Part shown: positions 7,521-14,147 of the stretch, one piece after another
Position numbering within the stretch: the first letter of the stretch is position 1
Layout of the letters: each line of letters starts with the position of its first letter
NCBI GenBank assembly: GCA_035637115.1
Contig: DASPXV010000161.1
Span: 1-22,267 of the forward strand
DNA from: JAICSD01 sp035637115
GTDB lineage: Bacteria > Acidobacteriota > Vicinamibacteria > Vicinamibacterales > 2-12-FULL-66-21
Direction of reading: 5' to 3'
DNA: 22,267 nt
Program-made: the position numbers and the translations under genes
Notes under the pieces: generated by a model
Database searches by the model: none
What the model saw: only the letters and a program-made list of their open reading frames with translations
Told to the model about the DNA's origin: nothing

Positions 7521-7532
7521 TGGCGAATACGC

Positions 7533-10379
7533 ATGGCCGACTGGAAGGACACGCTCAACCTGCCCCGCACGGGGTTCCCGATGAAGGCAAACCTGCCCAC
7601 GACCGAGCCCGAGGCGCTCGCCCGGTGGGCGGCCATGGACTTGTACGGGAAGATTCGCGGGGCGCGCGAGGGGGCGCCGAAGTTCGTCCTGCATGACGGG
7701 CCGCCGTATGCGAACGGGCAGATTCACCTCGGCACCGCCCTCAACAAGATCCTGAAGGACTTCGTGGTGAAGTCGCGGTCGATGGCAGGATTCGACACAC
7801 CGTATGTCCCGGGCTACGACTGCCATGGACTGCCCATCGAGCTGAAGGTGGACCGCGAGCTCGGTTCGAAGAAGCGCGACATGAGCGTCGCGGATTTCCG
7901 CCGCGCGTGCCGCGCGTACGCGGAACGGTTCATCGGCGTGATGACGAAGGAATTCGAGCGGCTCGCTATTTTCGGCGACTGGGAGCATCCGTACCTCACG
8001 ATGAACTTCCGCTACCAGGCGGCAATCGCGCGCGCGCTGGGAAAGTTCGTCGAGAAGGGGCTCGTGTACAAGGGCAAGAAGCCCGTGCACTGGTGCATCC
8101 ACTGCCGCACGGCGCTCGCGGAAGCAGAGGTCGAGTACGAGACGCACTCCTCGCCGTCGATCTACGTCGAGTTTCCGCTCGCGCCGGAGAGCGCCGATGA
8201 ACTCGCGCGGCGACTGCCTGACCTGAAGGGACGCGACGTCTCGGTCCTGATCTGGACCACGACGCCATGGACGATTCCGTCGAACCTGGCGATCGCGTTC
8301 CACCCGGAATTCGATTACGCGGCGTACGAGGCGGGAAGCCGCGTCGTGATCGTGGCGGAGGCGCTCGCGGAAAAGGTGGCGGAAGCGGGGGGACGGACGT
8401 TCGACGCGCCCGTCGCACGGTTCAAAGGTGAGCTGCTCGAACACATCCGGTTTCAGCATCCGCTGTATGCGCGCATCTCGCTTGCCGTGCTTGGCGATTA
8501 CGTCACGCTCGACGCGGGAACGGGTGCGGTCCACACGGCGCCGGGGCATGGCTCTGATGACTTCAACACCGGTGTGCGTTACGGGCTGGATATCTATGCG
8601 CCCGTGGGACCCGGCGGCAGGTTCCTCGACACGGTCGACATGTTCGCCGGACAGCGCGTGTTCGATGCAAATCCGAACATCGAGGCGGCGCTGAAAGAGC
8701 GCGGCCGGCTGTGGCACCGCGCCGACTTCGCGCATCAATACCCGCACTGCTGGCGCTGCCACCACCCGGTCATCTTCCTCGCGACATCGCAGTGGTTCAT
8801 CCGTCTCGACGGCGATCCAGTGGTCGGCATGGACGGTTCCGGCAAGAAGACCCTGCGGCAGTCGGGACTCGATGCGATCGATCGCGACGTGAAGTGGATC
8901 CCCGCCTGGGGACGCGACCGCCTGTTCAATATGCTCTCGAATCGACCGGACTGGTGCATCTCGCGGCAGCGCGCGTGGGGTGTCCCGATTCCGGCGGTGG
9001 ACTGCACGAGCTGCGGCGAGGCCATCATGACGGCCGCGCTGGTGGAGCAGGCGGCTTCGGTATTCGACGAGTACGGCGCGGACGCATGGTACGAGCGCCC
9101 GGTCGATGAGTTCATTCCCGCGGGACTCGCGTGTCCGTCGTGCGGCGGCACGTCGTTCGAGCGCGAGCGGGACATTCTCGACGTGTGGTTCGACTCAGGC
9201 TCGAGCCACGAGGCGGTCCTGCCGTTCCGTTCCGACCTGACGTGGCCTGCCGACATGTACCTCGAAGGCAGCGACCAGCACCGCGGCTGGTTCCAGAGCT
9301 CGTTGCTGGTCGGCCTCGGGACGCGCGGGCGTCCGCCGTTCCGCCAGGTGCTGACGCACGGTTTCCTGATCGACGTCGATGGCCGGAAGATGTCGAAGTC
9401 CCTCGGAAACACCGTGCAGCCGCAGGAAGTGATCAGGGAAAGCGGCGCGGAGATCCTGCGTCTATGGGTCGCGATGAGCGACTTCCGCGAAGAGCTGCGG
9501 GTCGGGAAGCAGATCCTCGCGCGCGTCATCGAGGCGTACCGGAAGATCCGCAATACGCTGCGGTATCTCGTGTCGAATTTGTACGATTTCGATCCGGCGA
9601 CGGACGTGATGCCGCTCGAGCAGCTTTCCGAGGTGGATCGGTTCGTCCTGTCGCGGTACGGCGCGGCTGCGCAAGACATCCTCCGCAGTTACGACCAGTA
9701 CGACTATCCGGCGATTTTCCAGACCGTGAATCAGTTCCTCACGGTCGAATTGAGCGCGTTCTACGCGGATGTCTCGAAAGACCGTCTCTACACGTTCGCC
9801 GCCGGCTCGCCGGAGCGGCGGTCGGCACAGACGGCGATGTTCCTCATGGCGGATGGGCTGTCGCGATTGCTCGCGCCGATCCTTCCCGTCACGTCGGACG
9901 AGCTGTGGCGACACTTGCCCACCGTAGCCCTGGCGGAGAATCAGCGCGAAGCATCGGTCCATATCGCGCAGTTCCCGAAGGACGTGACGCGTTTCGTAGA
10001 CGTGGACCTGGATCGGCGCTGGACGCAGTTGCTGGAAATCCGTGACGAGGTCAATCGCGCGCTCGAATCGGCGCGGCAGGGAAAAGTTATCGGCACGTCG
10101 CTCGCTGCGCACGTCGCTCTGACCGCGGGCGGAGATGCCGCTGCGCTGCTCACCCGCTACGAGGCAGACCTGCCGATGCTGTTCATCGTGTCGCAGGTCT
10201 CGCTCGAGACCACAGGGCGAGAGGGCGTCGGCGTCTCGGTCGTCCGTGCCGAAGGACAAAAGTGCGATCGCTGCTGGCGCGTGCTGCCCGAGCTCTCTCG
10301 CGATCCGGGCGTGGCCGGCTTGTGCGATCGCTGCGTGGCCGCGCTCCCCGCCGGCGATGGCGGACGGGAGGTTGCGTGA
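7533..10379 (+). CDS. ileS: Isoleucyl-tRNA synthetase
   Basis: IleRS charges tRNA-Ile and edits mischarged valine. The 948-residue protein is a bacterial-type enzyme. It has the class I HIGH-like motif HLGT (65-68, in PYANGQIHLGT), KMSKS at 619-623, the editing domain between them, and a C-terminal zinc finger with C911, C914, C931 and C934. The N-terminus MADWKDTLNLPRTGFPMKA aligns with E. coli IleS, so ATG 7533 is preferred over an in-frame TTG at 7512 that lies within the terminator T-run. The segment TVALAENQ (797-804) is encoded by DNA resembling a sequence at the end of the second M16 gene and may be a small insertion. The stop overlaps the lspA start (GTGA). It leads a lipoprotein-processing and translation operon. 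Confidence 0.98.
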   Translation: MADWKDTLNLPRTGFPMKANLPTTEPEALARWAAMDLYGKIRGAREGAPKFVLHDGPPYANGQIHLGTALNKILKDFVVKSRSMAGFDTPYVPGYDCHGLPIELKVDRELGSKKRDMSVADFRRACRAYAERFIGVMTKEFERLAIFGDWEHPYLTMNFRYQAAIARALGKFVEKGLVYKGKKPVHWCIHCRTALAEAEVEYETHSSPSIYVEFPLAPESADELARRLPDLKGRDVSVLIWTTTPWTIPSNLAIAFHPEFDYAAYEAGSRVVIVAEALAEKVAEAGGRTFDAPVARFKGELLEHIRFQHPLYARISLAVLGDYVTLDAGTGAVHTAPGHGSDDFNTGVRYGLDIYAPVGPGGRFLDTVDMFAGQRVFDANPNIEAALKERGRLWHRADFAHQYPHCWRCHHPVIFLATSQWFIRLDGDPVVGMDGSGKKTLRQSGLDAIDRDVKWIPAWGRDRLFNMLSNRPDWCISRQRAWGVPIPAVDCTSCGEAIMTAALVEQAASVFDEYGADAWYERPVDEFIPAGLACPSCGGTSFERERDILDVWFDSGSSHEAVLPFRSDLTWPADMYLEGSDQHRGWFQSSLLVGLGTRGRPPFRQVLTHGFLIDVDGRKMSKSLGNTVQPQEVIRESGAEILRLWVAMSDFREELRVGKQILARVIEAYRKIRNTLRYLVSNLYDFDPATDVMPLEQLSEVDRFVLSRYGAAAQDILRSYDQYDYPAIFQTVNQFLTVELSAFYADVSKDRLYTFAAGSPERRSAQTAMFLMADGLSRLLAPILPVTSDELWRHLPTVALAENQREASVHIAQFPKDVTRFVDVDLDRRWTQLLEIRDEVNRALESARQGKVIGTSLAAHVALTAGGDAAALLTRYEADLPMLFIVSQVSLETTGREGVGVSVVRAEGQKCDRCWRVLPELSRDPGVAGLCDRCVAALPAGDGGREVA

Positions 10380-10960
10380 TTTCTCCGGATTCGCCGGCGC
10401 CCCCGCCGATCGAGCCGCTTGTTGCGCCAGAACCGATCGAGCCGGTCCACGAATACGTGCGCGCGCCGCTGGTGCGTCCGATTGAAGTCGTGGCGATCGG
10501 CTCGATCGTCATCGTCGATCAGCTGTCGAAGTTCGTCGTCAGGGCGGCGATCCCGCTGTACTCGAAGAAATCGATCATTCCCAACCTGCTGGATTTCACG
10601 CACGTCCAGAACACCGGCGCAGCGTTCGGCCTCCTCAACGCCGCGGACTTCCCCTATAAATCCGCGCTGATGATTGGCATCGCGGCGCTGGCGCTGGTGG
10701 CTATTTCGCTCTACGCGCGGCAGCTCGGGAATCACGAGAAGCTGTCGCGCTACGGGCTCGCGCTCATCCTCGGCGGCGCCTTCGGCAACCTGATCGATCG
10801 CGCCATCGCGGGCTACGTCGTCGACTTCGTGGACGTGTACTGGGGCGAGGCGCACTTCTGGGCGTTCAACGTCGCTGACGCTGCGATTACGATCGGCGCG
10901 ATCCTCGTGCTGCTCGAGATGCTCGGAATCGGACGCCACCATGCACCCCGTCCTGTTTGA
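10376..10960 (+). CDS. lspA: Lipoprotein signal peptidase (signal peptidase II)
   Basis: LspA is the inner-membrane aspartyl protease that removes signal peptides from diacylglyceryl-modified prolipoproteins. The 194-residue protein has four hydrophobic segments and the family motifs VDQLSK (48-52), VQNTGAAFGLL (77-87), GNLIDR (137-142), VVDFVD (148-153) and FNVADAAI (164-171). The catalytic aspartates are probably D150 and D168. An unusual proline-rich cytoplasmic N-terminus of about 35 residues (SPAPPPIEPLVAPEPIEP) precedes the first membrane segment. The GTG at 10376 overlaps the ileS stop by four bases (GTGA), so translation is likely coupled. ileS-lspA adjacency is common in bacteria. 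Its 3' end overlaps lgt by 20 bp. Confidence 0.97.
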   Translation: MISPDSPAPPPIEPLVAPEPIEPVHEYVRAPLVRPIEVVAIGSIVIVDQLSKFVVRAAIPLYSKKSIIPNLLDFTHVQNTGAAFGLLNAADFPYKSALMIGIAALALVAISLYARQLGNHEKLSRYGLALILGGAFGNLIDRAIAGYVVDFVDVYWGEAHFWAFNVADAAITIGAILVLLEMLGIGRHHAPRPV

Positions 10961-11750
10961 TTTTCACGGTTTCACCATCTACTCCTACGGCGTCCTGCTG
11001 GCTGCTGCGTACCTGCTCGGCCTGCAGTTCGCGCTGATCCGCGCGCGCAAGCGCGGCCTCGACCCGCAACGGGTCATGGACCTCGGCATCTGGATCATCG
11101 TGAGCGCGCTCGTCGGTGCGAAGCTGCTGCTGCTGGTCGTGGACTTCAAGCAGTTCACCGGGCACCCGCGCGACATGCTGGGATTGGCGCGATCCGGCGG
11201 TGTGTTCTACGGCGGGCTGATTGCGGCGGTCGTCGTGGCGTTGATCTATCTCCGCCGTCACAAGATGCCGCTCTGGACGACCACTGACGTTTTCGCTCCG
11301 GGAATCGCGCTCGGCCACATCGTGGGCCGGCTCGGTTGCCTGCTGGCCGGCTGCTGCTTCGGGAGGCCCACCACGGTGCGATGGGCCATCACCTTCACCG
11401 ATCCGGCGGCGGCGACGAACGTCGGCACGCCGCTCGGAATTCCGCTGCACCCGACGCAGTTGTACGAAGCGGGCGCGGAGCTGCTCATCCTGCTCTTCCT
11501 GCTGGCGTGGGAGCGGCGCGGCCGTCCATTCCCGGGGCGCACGTTCTGGAGCTACATGCTCCTCTACGGCGTGTCGCGATTCGTCATCGAGTTCTACCGC
11601 GGCGACAGCCGTGGCGTCGTCTTCAATTCGCTCTCGACGTCACAGTTCGTGTCAGTCCTCCTCGTCCCGCTGTCGATCGTGATGCTCATTCTCTTGAGCC
11701 GGCGCATCAATCCCACGACCCAGGTCGCCGCGCAACGGGCCGCGGCGTGA
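10941..11750 (+). CDS. lgt: Prolipoprotein diacylglyceryl transferase
   Basis: Lgt transfers diacylglycerol from phosphatidylglycerol to the lipobox cysteine, the step before LspA. The 269-residue protein is polytopic with about seven hydrophobic segments. Family landmarks are IYSYGVLLA near the N-terminus, GGVFYGGLI (86-94), the signature region GRLGCLLAGCCFGRPT (129-144) and HPTQLYE (170-176). The signature differs from the E. coli form (GRIGNFINGE): the asparagines are replaced and cysteines stand at 133, 138 and 139. The histidine before GGLI in E. coli is tyrosine 90 here. I believe other deep-branching lineages share this variant, so it is probably active. The gene starts inside lspA (20-bp overlap) and its stop overlaps the rluD start. 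Confidence 0.95.
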   Translation: MHPVLFDFHGFTIYSYGVLLAAAYLLGLQFALIRARKRGLDPQRVMDLGIWIIVSALVGAKLLLLVVDFKQFTGHPRDMLGLARSGGVFYGGLIAAVVVALIYLRRHKMPLWTTTDVFAPGIALGHIVGRLGCLLAGCCFGRPTTVRWAITFTDPAAATNVGTPLGIPLHPTQLYEAGAELLILLFLLAWERRGRPFPGRTFWSYMLLYGVSRFVIEFYRGDSRGVVFNSLSTSQFVSVLLVPLSIVMLILLSRRINPTTQVAAQRAAA

Positions 11751-12730
11751 GCGCAGACGCCCGCGACGCCGCTGTGACGCGAGAGCTCGAAGTGGAATCC
11801 GACCACGAGGGATCGAGGCTCGACAACTTCCTGACAGCAGCGCTTCCCGATCGCTCGCGCTCGCAAATCCAGAGACTGATCAAGGACGGCCTCGTCACGG
11901 GACCGGCGAAAAGCCTGCGCGCGAGCACGCCGGTCCGTGCGGGCCAGCGCTTCACTATCGAACTTCCGGCAGCAGAACCGGCGACGGCAATTGCCGAGGA
12001 CTTACCGCTCCCCATCCTCTACGAGGACGCCGACATCGTCGTCATCGACAAGCCGGCCGGCATGGTCGTGCATCCGGGCGCCGGTCATTCCAGCGGCACC
12101 GTCGTGAACGCGCTGCTGCACCACGTGGACGATCTCAGCGGGATCGGCGGCGAGCTGCGCCCGGGGATCGTGCACCGGCTGGATCGCGGAACGTCGGGCG
12201 TGATGATCGCCGCGAAGAACGACAGCGCGCACCAGGAGCTCTCGCGACAGTTTCACGATCGCGAAGTCGAAAAGGAATACATCGCGCTCGTGTGGGGCCT
12301 GGTGCAGGCCGGCAAGCGCATCGACGCGGCGATCGGGCGCGATCCGAAGGATCGGCAGAAGATGTCGACGCGCGCGCGCCACGCGCGCAGCGCCGTGACG
12401 CGGGTCACGTGGGCGCTCAACCTCCGCGGCGTGTCGCTGATCCATGTCGCGATCGCCACCGGCCGCACGCATCAGATTCGCGTACACCTCAGCGCCATCG
12501 GGCACCCGGTCGTCGGCGACCCAACGTACGGCGGCGTCCACCGTCACGTCGCCAACGACGTACGCGCTGTTCAGCGCCTCAAGCGTCCGTTCCTCCATGC
12601 CGCGCGCCTCAAGTTCACGCATCCGACGGATGGACGGACCATGGAATTCGAGTCTCCCCTGCCCGAGGATCTGCAGTCCGTGATCGAAGACATCCGCGAG
12701 CGGCAGGCTCCGAAGGATTCGGATCTTTAG
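11747..12730 (+). CDS. rluD: RluD-family ribosomal large subunit pseudouridine synthase
   Basis: A pseudouridine synthase of the RluA/RluD group, 327 residues. An S4 RNA-binding domain occupies about residues 22-75 (GSRLDNFLTAAL, then SQIQRLIKDGLV). The catalytic domain follows with DIVVIDKPAGMVVHPG (96-111), the active-site block HRLDRGTSG (143-151, catalytic D146), and the later block GRTHQIRVHL. RluD makes pseudouridines in helix 69 of 23S rRNA; other RluA-type specificities cannot be excluded from sequence. The GTG at 11747 overlaps the lgt TGA (GTGA). The frame stays open far upstream inside lgt, but that extension has no domain and is rejected. A Nudix gene follows after 11 nt. Confidence 0.94.
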   Translation: MSADARDAAVTRELEVESDHEGSRLDNFLTAALPDRSRSQIQRLIKDGLVTGPAKSLRASTPVRAGQRFTIELPAAEPATAIAEDLPLPILYEDADIVVIDKPAGMVVHPGAGHSSGTVVNALLHHVDDLSGIGGELRPGIVHRLDRGTSGVMIAAKNDSAHQELSRQFHDREVEKEYIALVWGLVQAGKRIDAAIGRDPKDRQKMSTRARHARSAVTRVTWALNLRGVSLIHVAIATGRTHQIRVHLSAIGHPVVGDPTYGGVHRHVANDVRAVQRLKRPFLHAARLKFTHPTDGRTMEFESPLPEDLQSVIEDIRERQAPKDSDL

Positions 12731-12741
12731 CAGGAGTCCCC

Positions 12742-13263
12742 GTGTCAGATGCAGAAACGCTCGATAGCGAAGAAGTCTTCAAGGGCAAGGTCTTCTCCGT
12801 CAGCCGCGACAAGGTGAAGATGCGCAACGGCCGGACCGTGTCTGTGGAGGTCGTGCGCCATCCGAAGTCCGTCGTCATCGTGCCCGTCCCGGAGCCAGGC
12901 AAGGTGATCCTCATCAAACAGTATCGCCACGCTGTGAATGCGGCGCTCTGGGAGCTGCCGGCAGGCAGCGTCGACGAAGGGGAATCTCCCGAGGACGCGG
13001 CGCGGCGGGAGTGCCACGAGGAGATCGGGCTCGTGCCCGCGACGCTCGTGCGCCTGAGCGCGATGTACCCGACGCCCGGCTACTGCGACGAAGAGATGAT
13101 CTTCTTCCGCGTGTCCGCCCTCGAGAAGACCGACGAGCAGGCGCACATCGACGAGGACGAGGACATCGAGGCGAAGACGTTCGAGCTGCGCGACGCGCGC
13201 GATATGGTCCGGCGCGGCGAGATCGTCGACATGAAAACCGTGGTCGGCCTCGGCCTCATTTAA
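12742..13263 (+). CDS. Nudix hydrolase, ADP-ribose pyrophosphatase-like
   Basis: The 173-residue protein has a perfect Nudix box (G-x5-E-x7-R-E-x2-E-E-x-G) spanning residues 75-97, with G75, E81, R89, E90, E93 and E94 visible. Downstream, MYPTPGYCDEEM (108-119) carries the proline found about 15 residues after the box in ADP-ribose pyrophosphatases. The N-terminal part (EEVFKGKVFSVSRDKVKMRNG) is also typical of this NudF-like group. The likely role is hydrolysis of ADP-ribose or related nucleotide sugars to AMP and a sugar phosphate. AGGAG at 12732-12736 supports the GTG start. The open frame continues far upstream within rluD but without domain content. Its TAA overlaps the TAA of the convergent deacetylase gene (shared TTAA, 13260-13263). 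Confidence 0.92.
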   Translation: MSDAETLDSEEVFKGKVFSVSRDKVKMRNGRTVSVEVVRHPKSVVIVPVPEPGKVILIKQYRHAVNAALWELPAGSVDEGESPEDAARRECHEEIGLVPATLVRLSAMYPTPGYCDEEMIFFRVSALEKTDEQAHIDEDEDIEAKTFELRDARDMVRRGEIVDMKTVVGLGLI

Positions 13264-14147
13264 GCAGTGACGCCGGTACTCATCGCGTCGATCGTCGCGA
13301 CGTGGATATCCACGGTGTCCGTGACGTCGTCCGCGTAGCCCCCGGCAAGAACGGTCACGAGCGGCACGCCGGCGGTCCGCGATGCGGCCACGACGACACG
13401 ATCGCGTTCGGCGAGGCCGGCCTTTGTCAGCCCCAGGCCCCCGAGACGATCGTGCTCGTAGGGATCCGCGCCCGCCAGGTAGAGCACGAGGTCGGGACCG
13501 CTTGCCATGACACGCGGCAGGGCCTCGCGCAGGAGCGCGAGATATGTCGTATCGCCGACGCCGTTCTCCAGGCCGACATCGAGACTGCTCCGCGGCTTGA
13601 AGAACGGGTAGTTGTGCTGCTGGTGCATCGAGAACGTGAAAACGCTCTCGTCATTCTCGAAGATCATGGCGGTCCCGTTGCCGTGGTGAACGTCGAGATC
13701 GACGATGGCGGCACGACGGATCCTCGACGTGTGTTGAAGCACGCGGACAGCGACGGCCACGTCGTTCAGTGGACAGAATCCTTCGCCGTGATTCGCGAAC
13801 GCATGGTGCAGCCCGCCGCCAAGATGCGCGGCAACGCCCTCCTCGAGGGCCGCCGTCGCAGCGTCGATGCTGCCACCGACCATCAGCCGAAAGCCGTCGG
13901 CGAGCGCGGGAACCCAGGGCAATTCCAGCGTGGCGACGTCTTCAGGAGTCAGCGTGTTGTCGCGCAGCTTCGCGAGGTACTCGGCCGTGTGAACGAGCGC
14001 GAGCTCCTCCCACGCGGCGGATTTCGGCTCGACAAAGGTGAACGCCGCGTTGCCGCGCAGACGTTCCGCAATGAGCCTGTACTTGGTGGTGGGCCAGATG
14101 TGGCCCGGCAGCGGGATTTCGTAACGCGGTGAGTAGACGAGTTTCAC
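13260..14147 (-). CDS. Histone deacetylase/acetylpolyamine amidohydrolase family protein
   Basis: A zinc-dependent deacetylase-fold protein, 295 residues. Landmarks in order: LVHTAEYL (51-58), GGLHHA with the catalytic histidine pair H114/H115, GFCPLNDVA (123-131), DLDVHHGNGT (150-159) with zinc ligands D152 and H154, SMHQQHNYPF, AGADPYEHDRLGG with zinc ligand D228, and LAGGY (267-271) with the oxyanion tyrosine. Bacterial members deacetylate polyamines, acetoin-related compounds or lysines; the substrate here is unknown. I chose GTG 14147, which overlaps the lon stop (GTGA), because MKLVYSPRYEIPLPGH is the normal N-terminus. The longer frame inside lon is noise. It is coupled to lon, suggesting co-expression. 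Confidence 0.93.
   Translation of the reverse strand: MKLVYSPRYEIPLPGHIWPTTKYRLIAERLRGNAAFTFVEPKSAAWEELALVHTAEYLAKLRDNTLTPEDVATLELPWVPALADGFRLMVGGSIDAATAALEEGVAAHLGGGLHHAFANHGEGFCPLNDVAVAVRVLQHTSRIRRAAIVDLDVHHGNGTAMIFENDESVFTFSMHQQHNYPFFKPRSSLDVGLENGVGDTTYLALLREALPRVMASGPDLVLYLAGADPYEHDRLGGLGLTKAGLAERDRVVVAASRTAGVPLVTVLAGGYADDVTDTVDIHVATIDAMSTGVTA

Noticed and set aside
7437..7532. T-box leader for ileS
   Set aside because: No AGGGUGG-type box or specifier stem is seen, and the hairpins are explained by a terminator for the upstream gene followed by a promoter.
6498..8765. 755-codon minus-strand open frame
   Set aside because: It runs opposite the PA-IL-like gene and ileS, crosses the terminator and the ileS promoter, and has no recognisable domain.
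11336..11746. Upstream extension of the rluD frame
   Set aside because: The frame is open inside lgt, but the added residues are low-complexity arginine-rich sequence; the GTG overlapping the lgt stop gives the normal N-terminus.
12292..12741. Upstream extension of the Nudix frame
   Set aside because: It overlaps rluD out of frame and has no conserved content; AGGAG plus GTG at 12742 explains the start.
13260..13263. Convergent stop overlap TTAA as a special signal
   Set aside because: The Nudix and deacetylase genes share TTAA for their TAA stops; this is a compact junction, and nothing more is visible.
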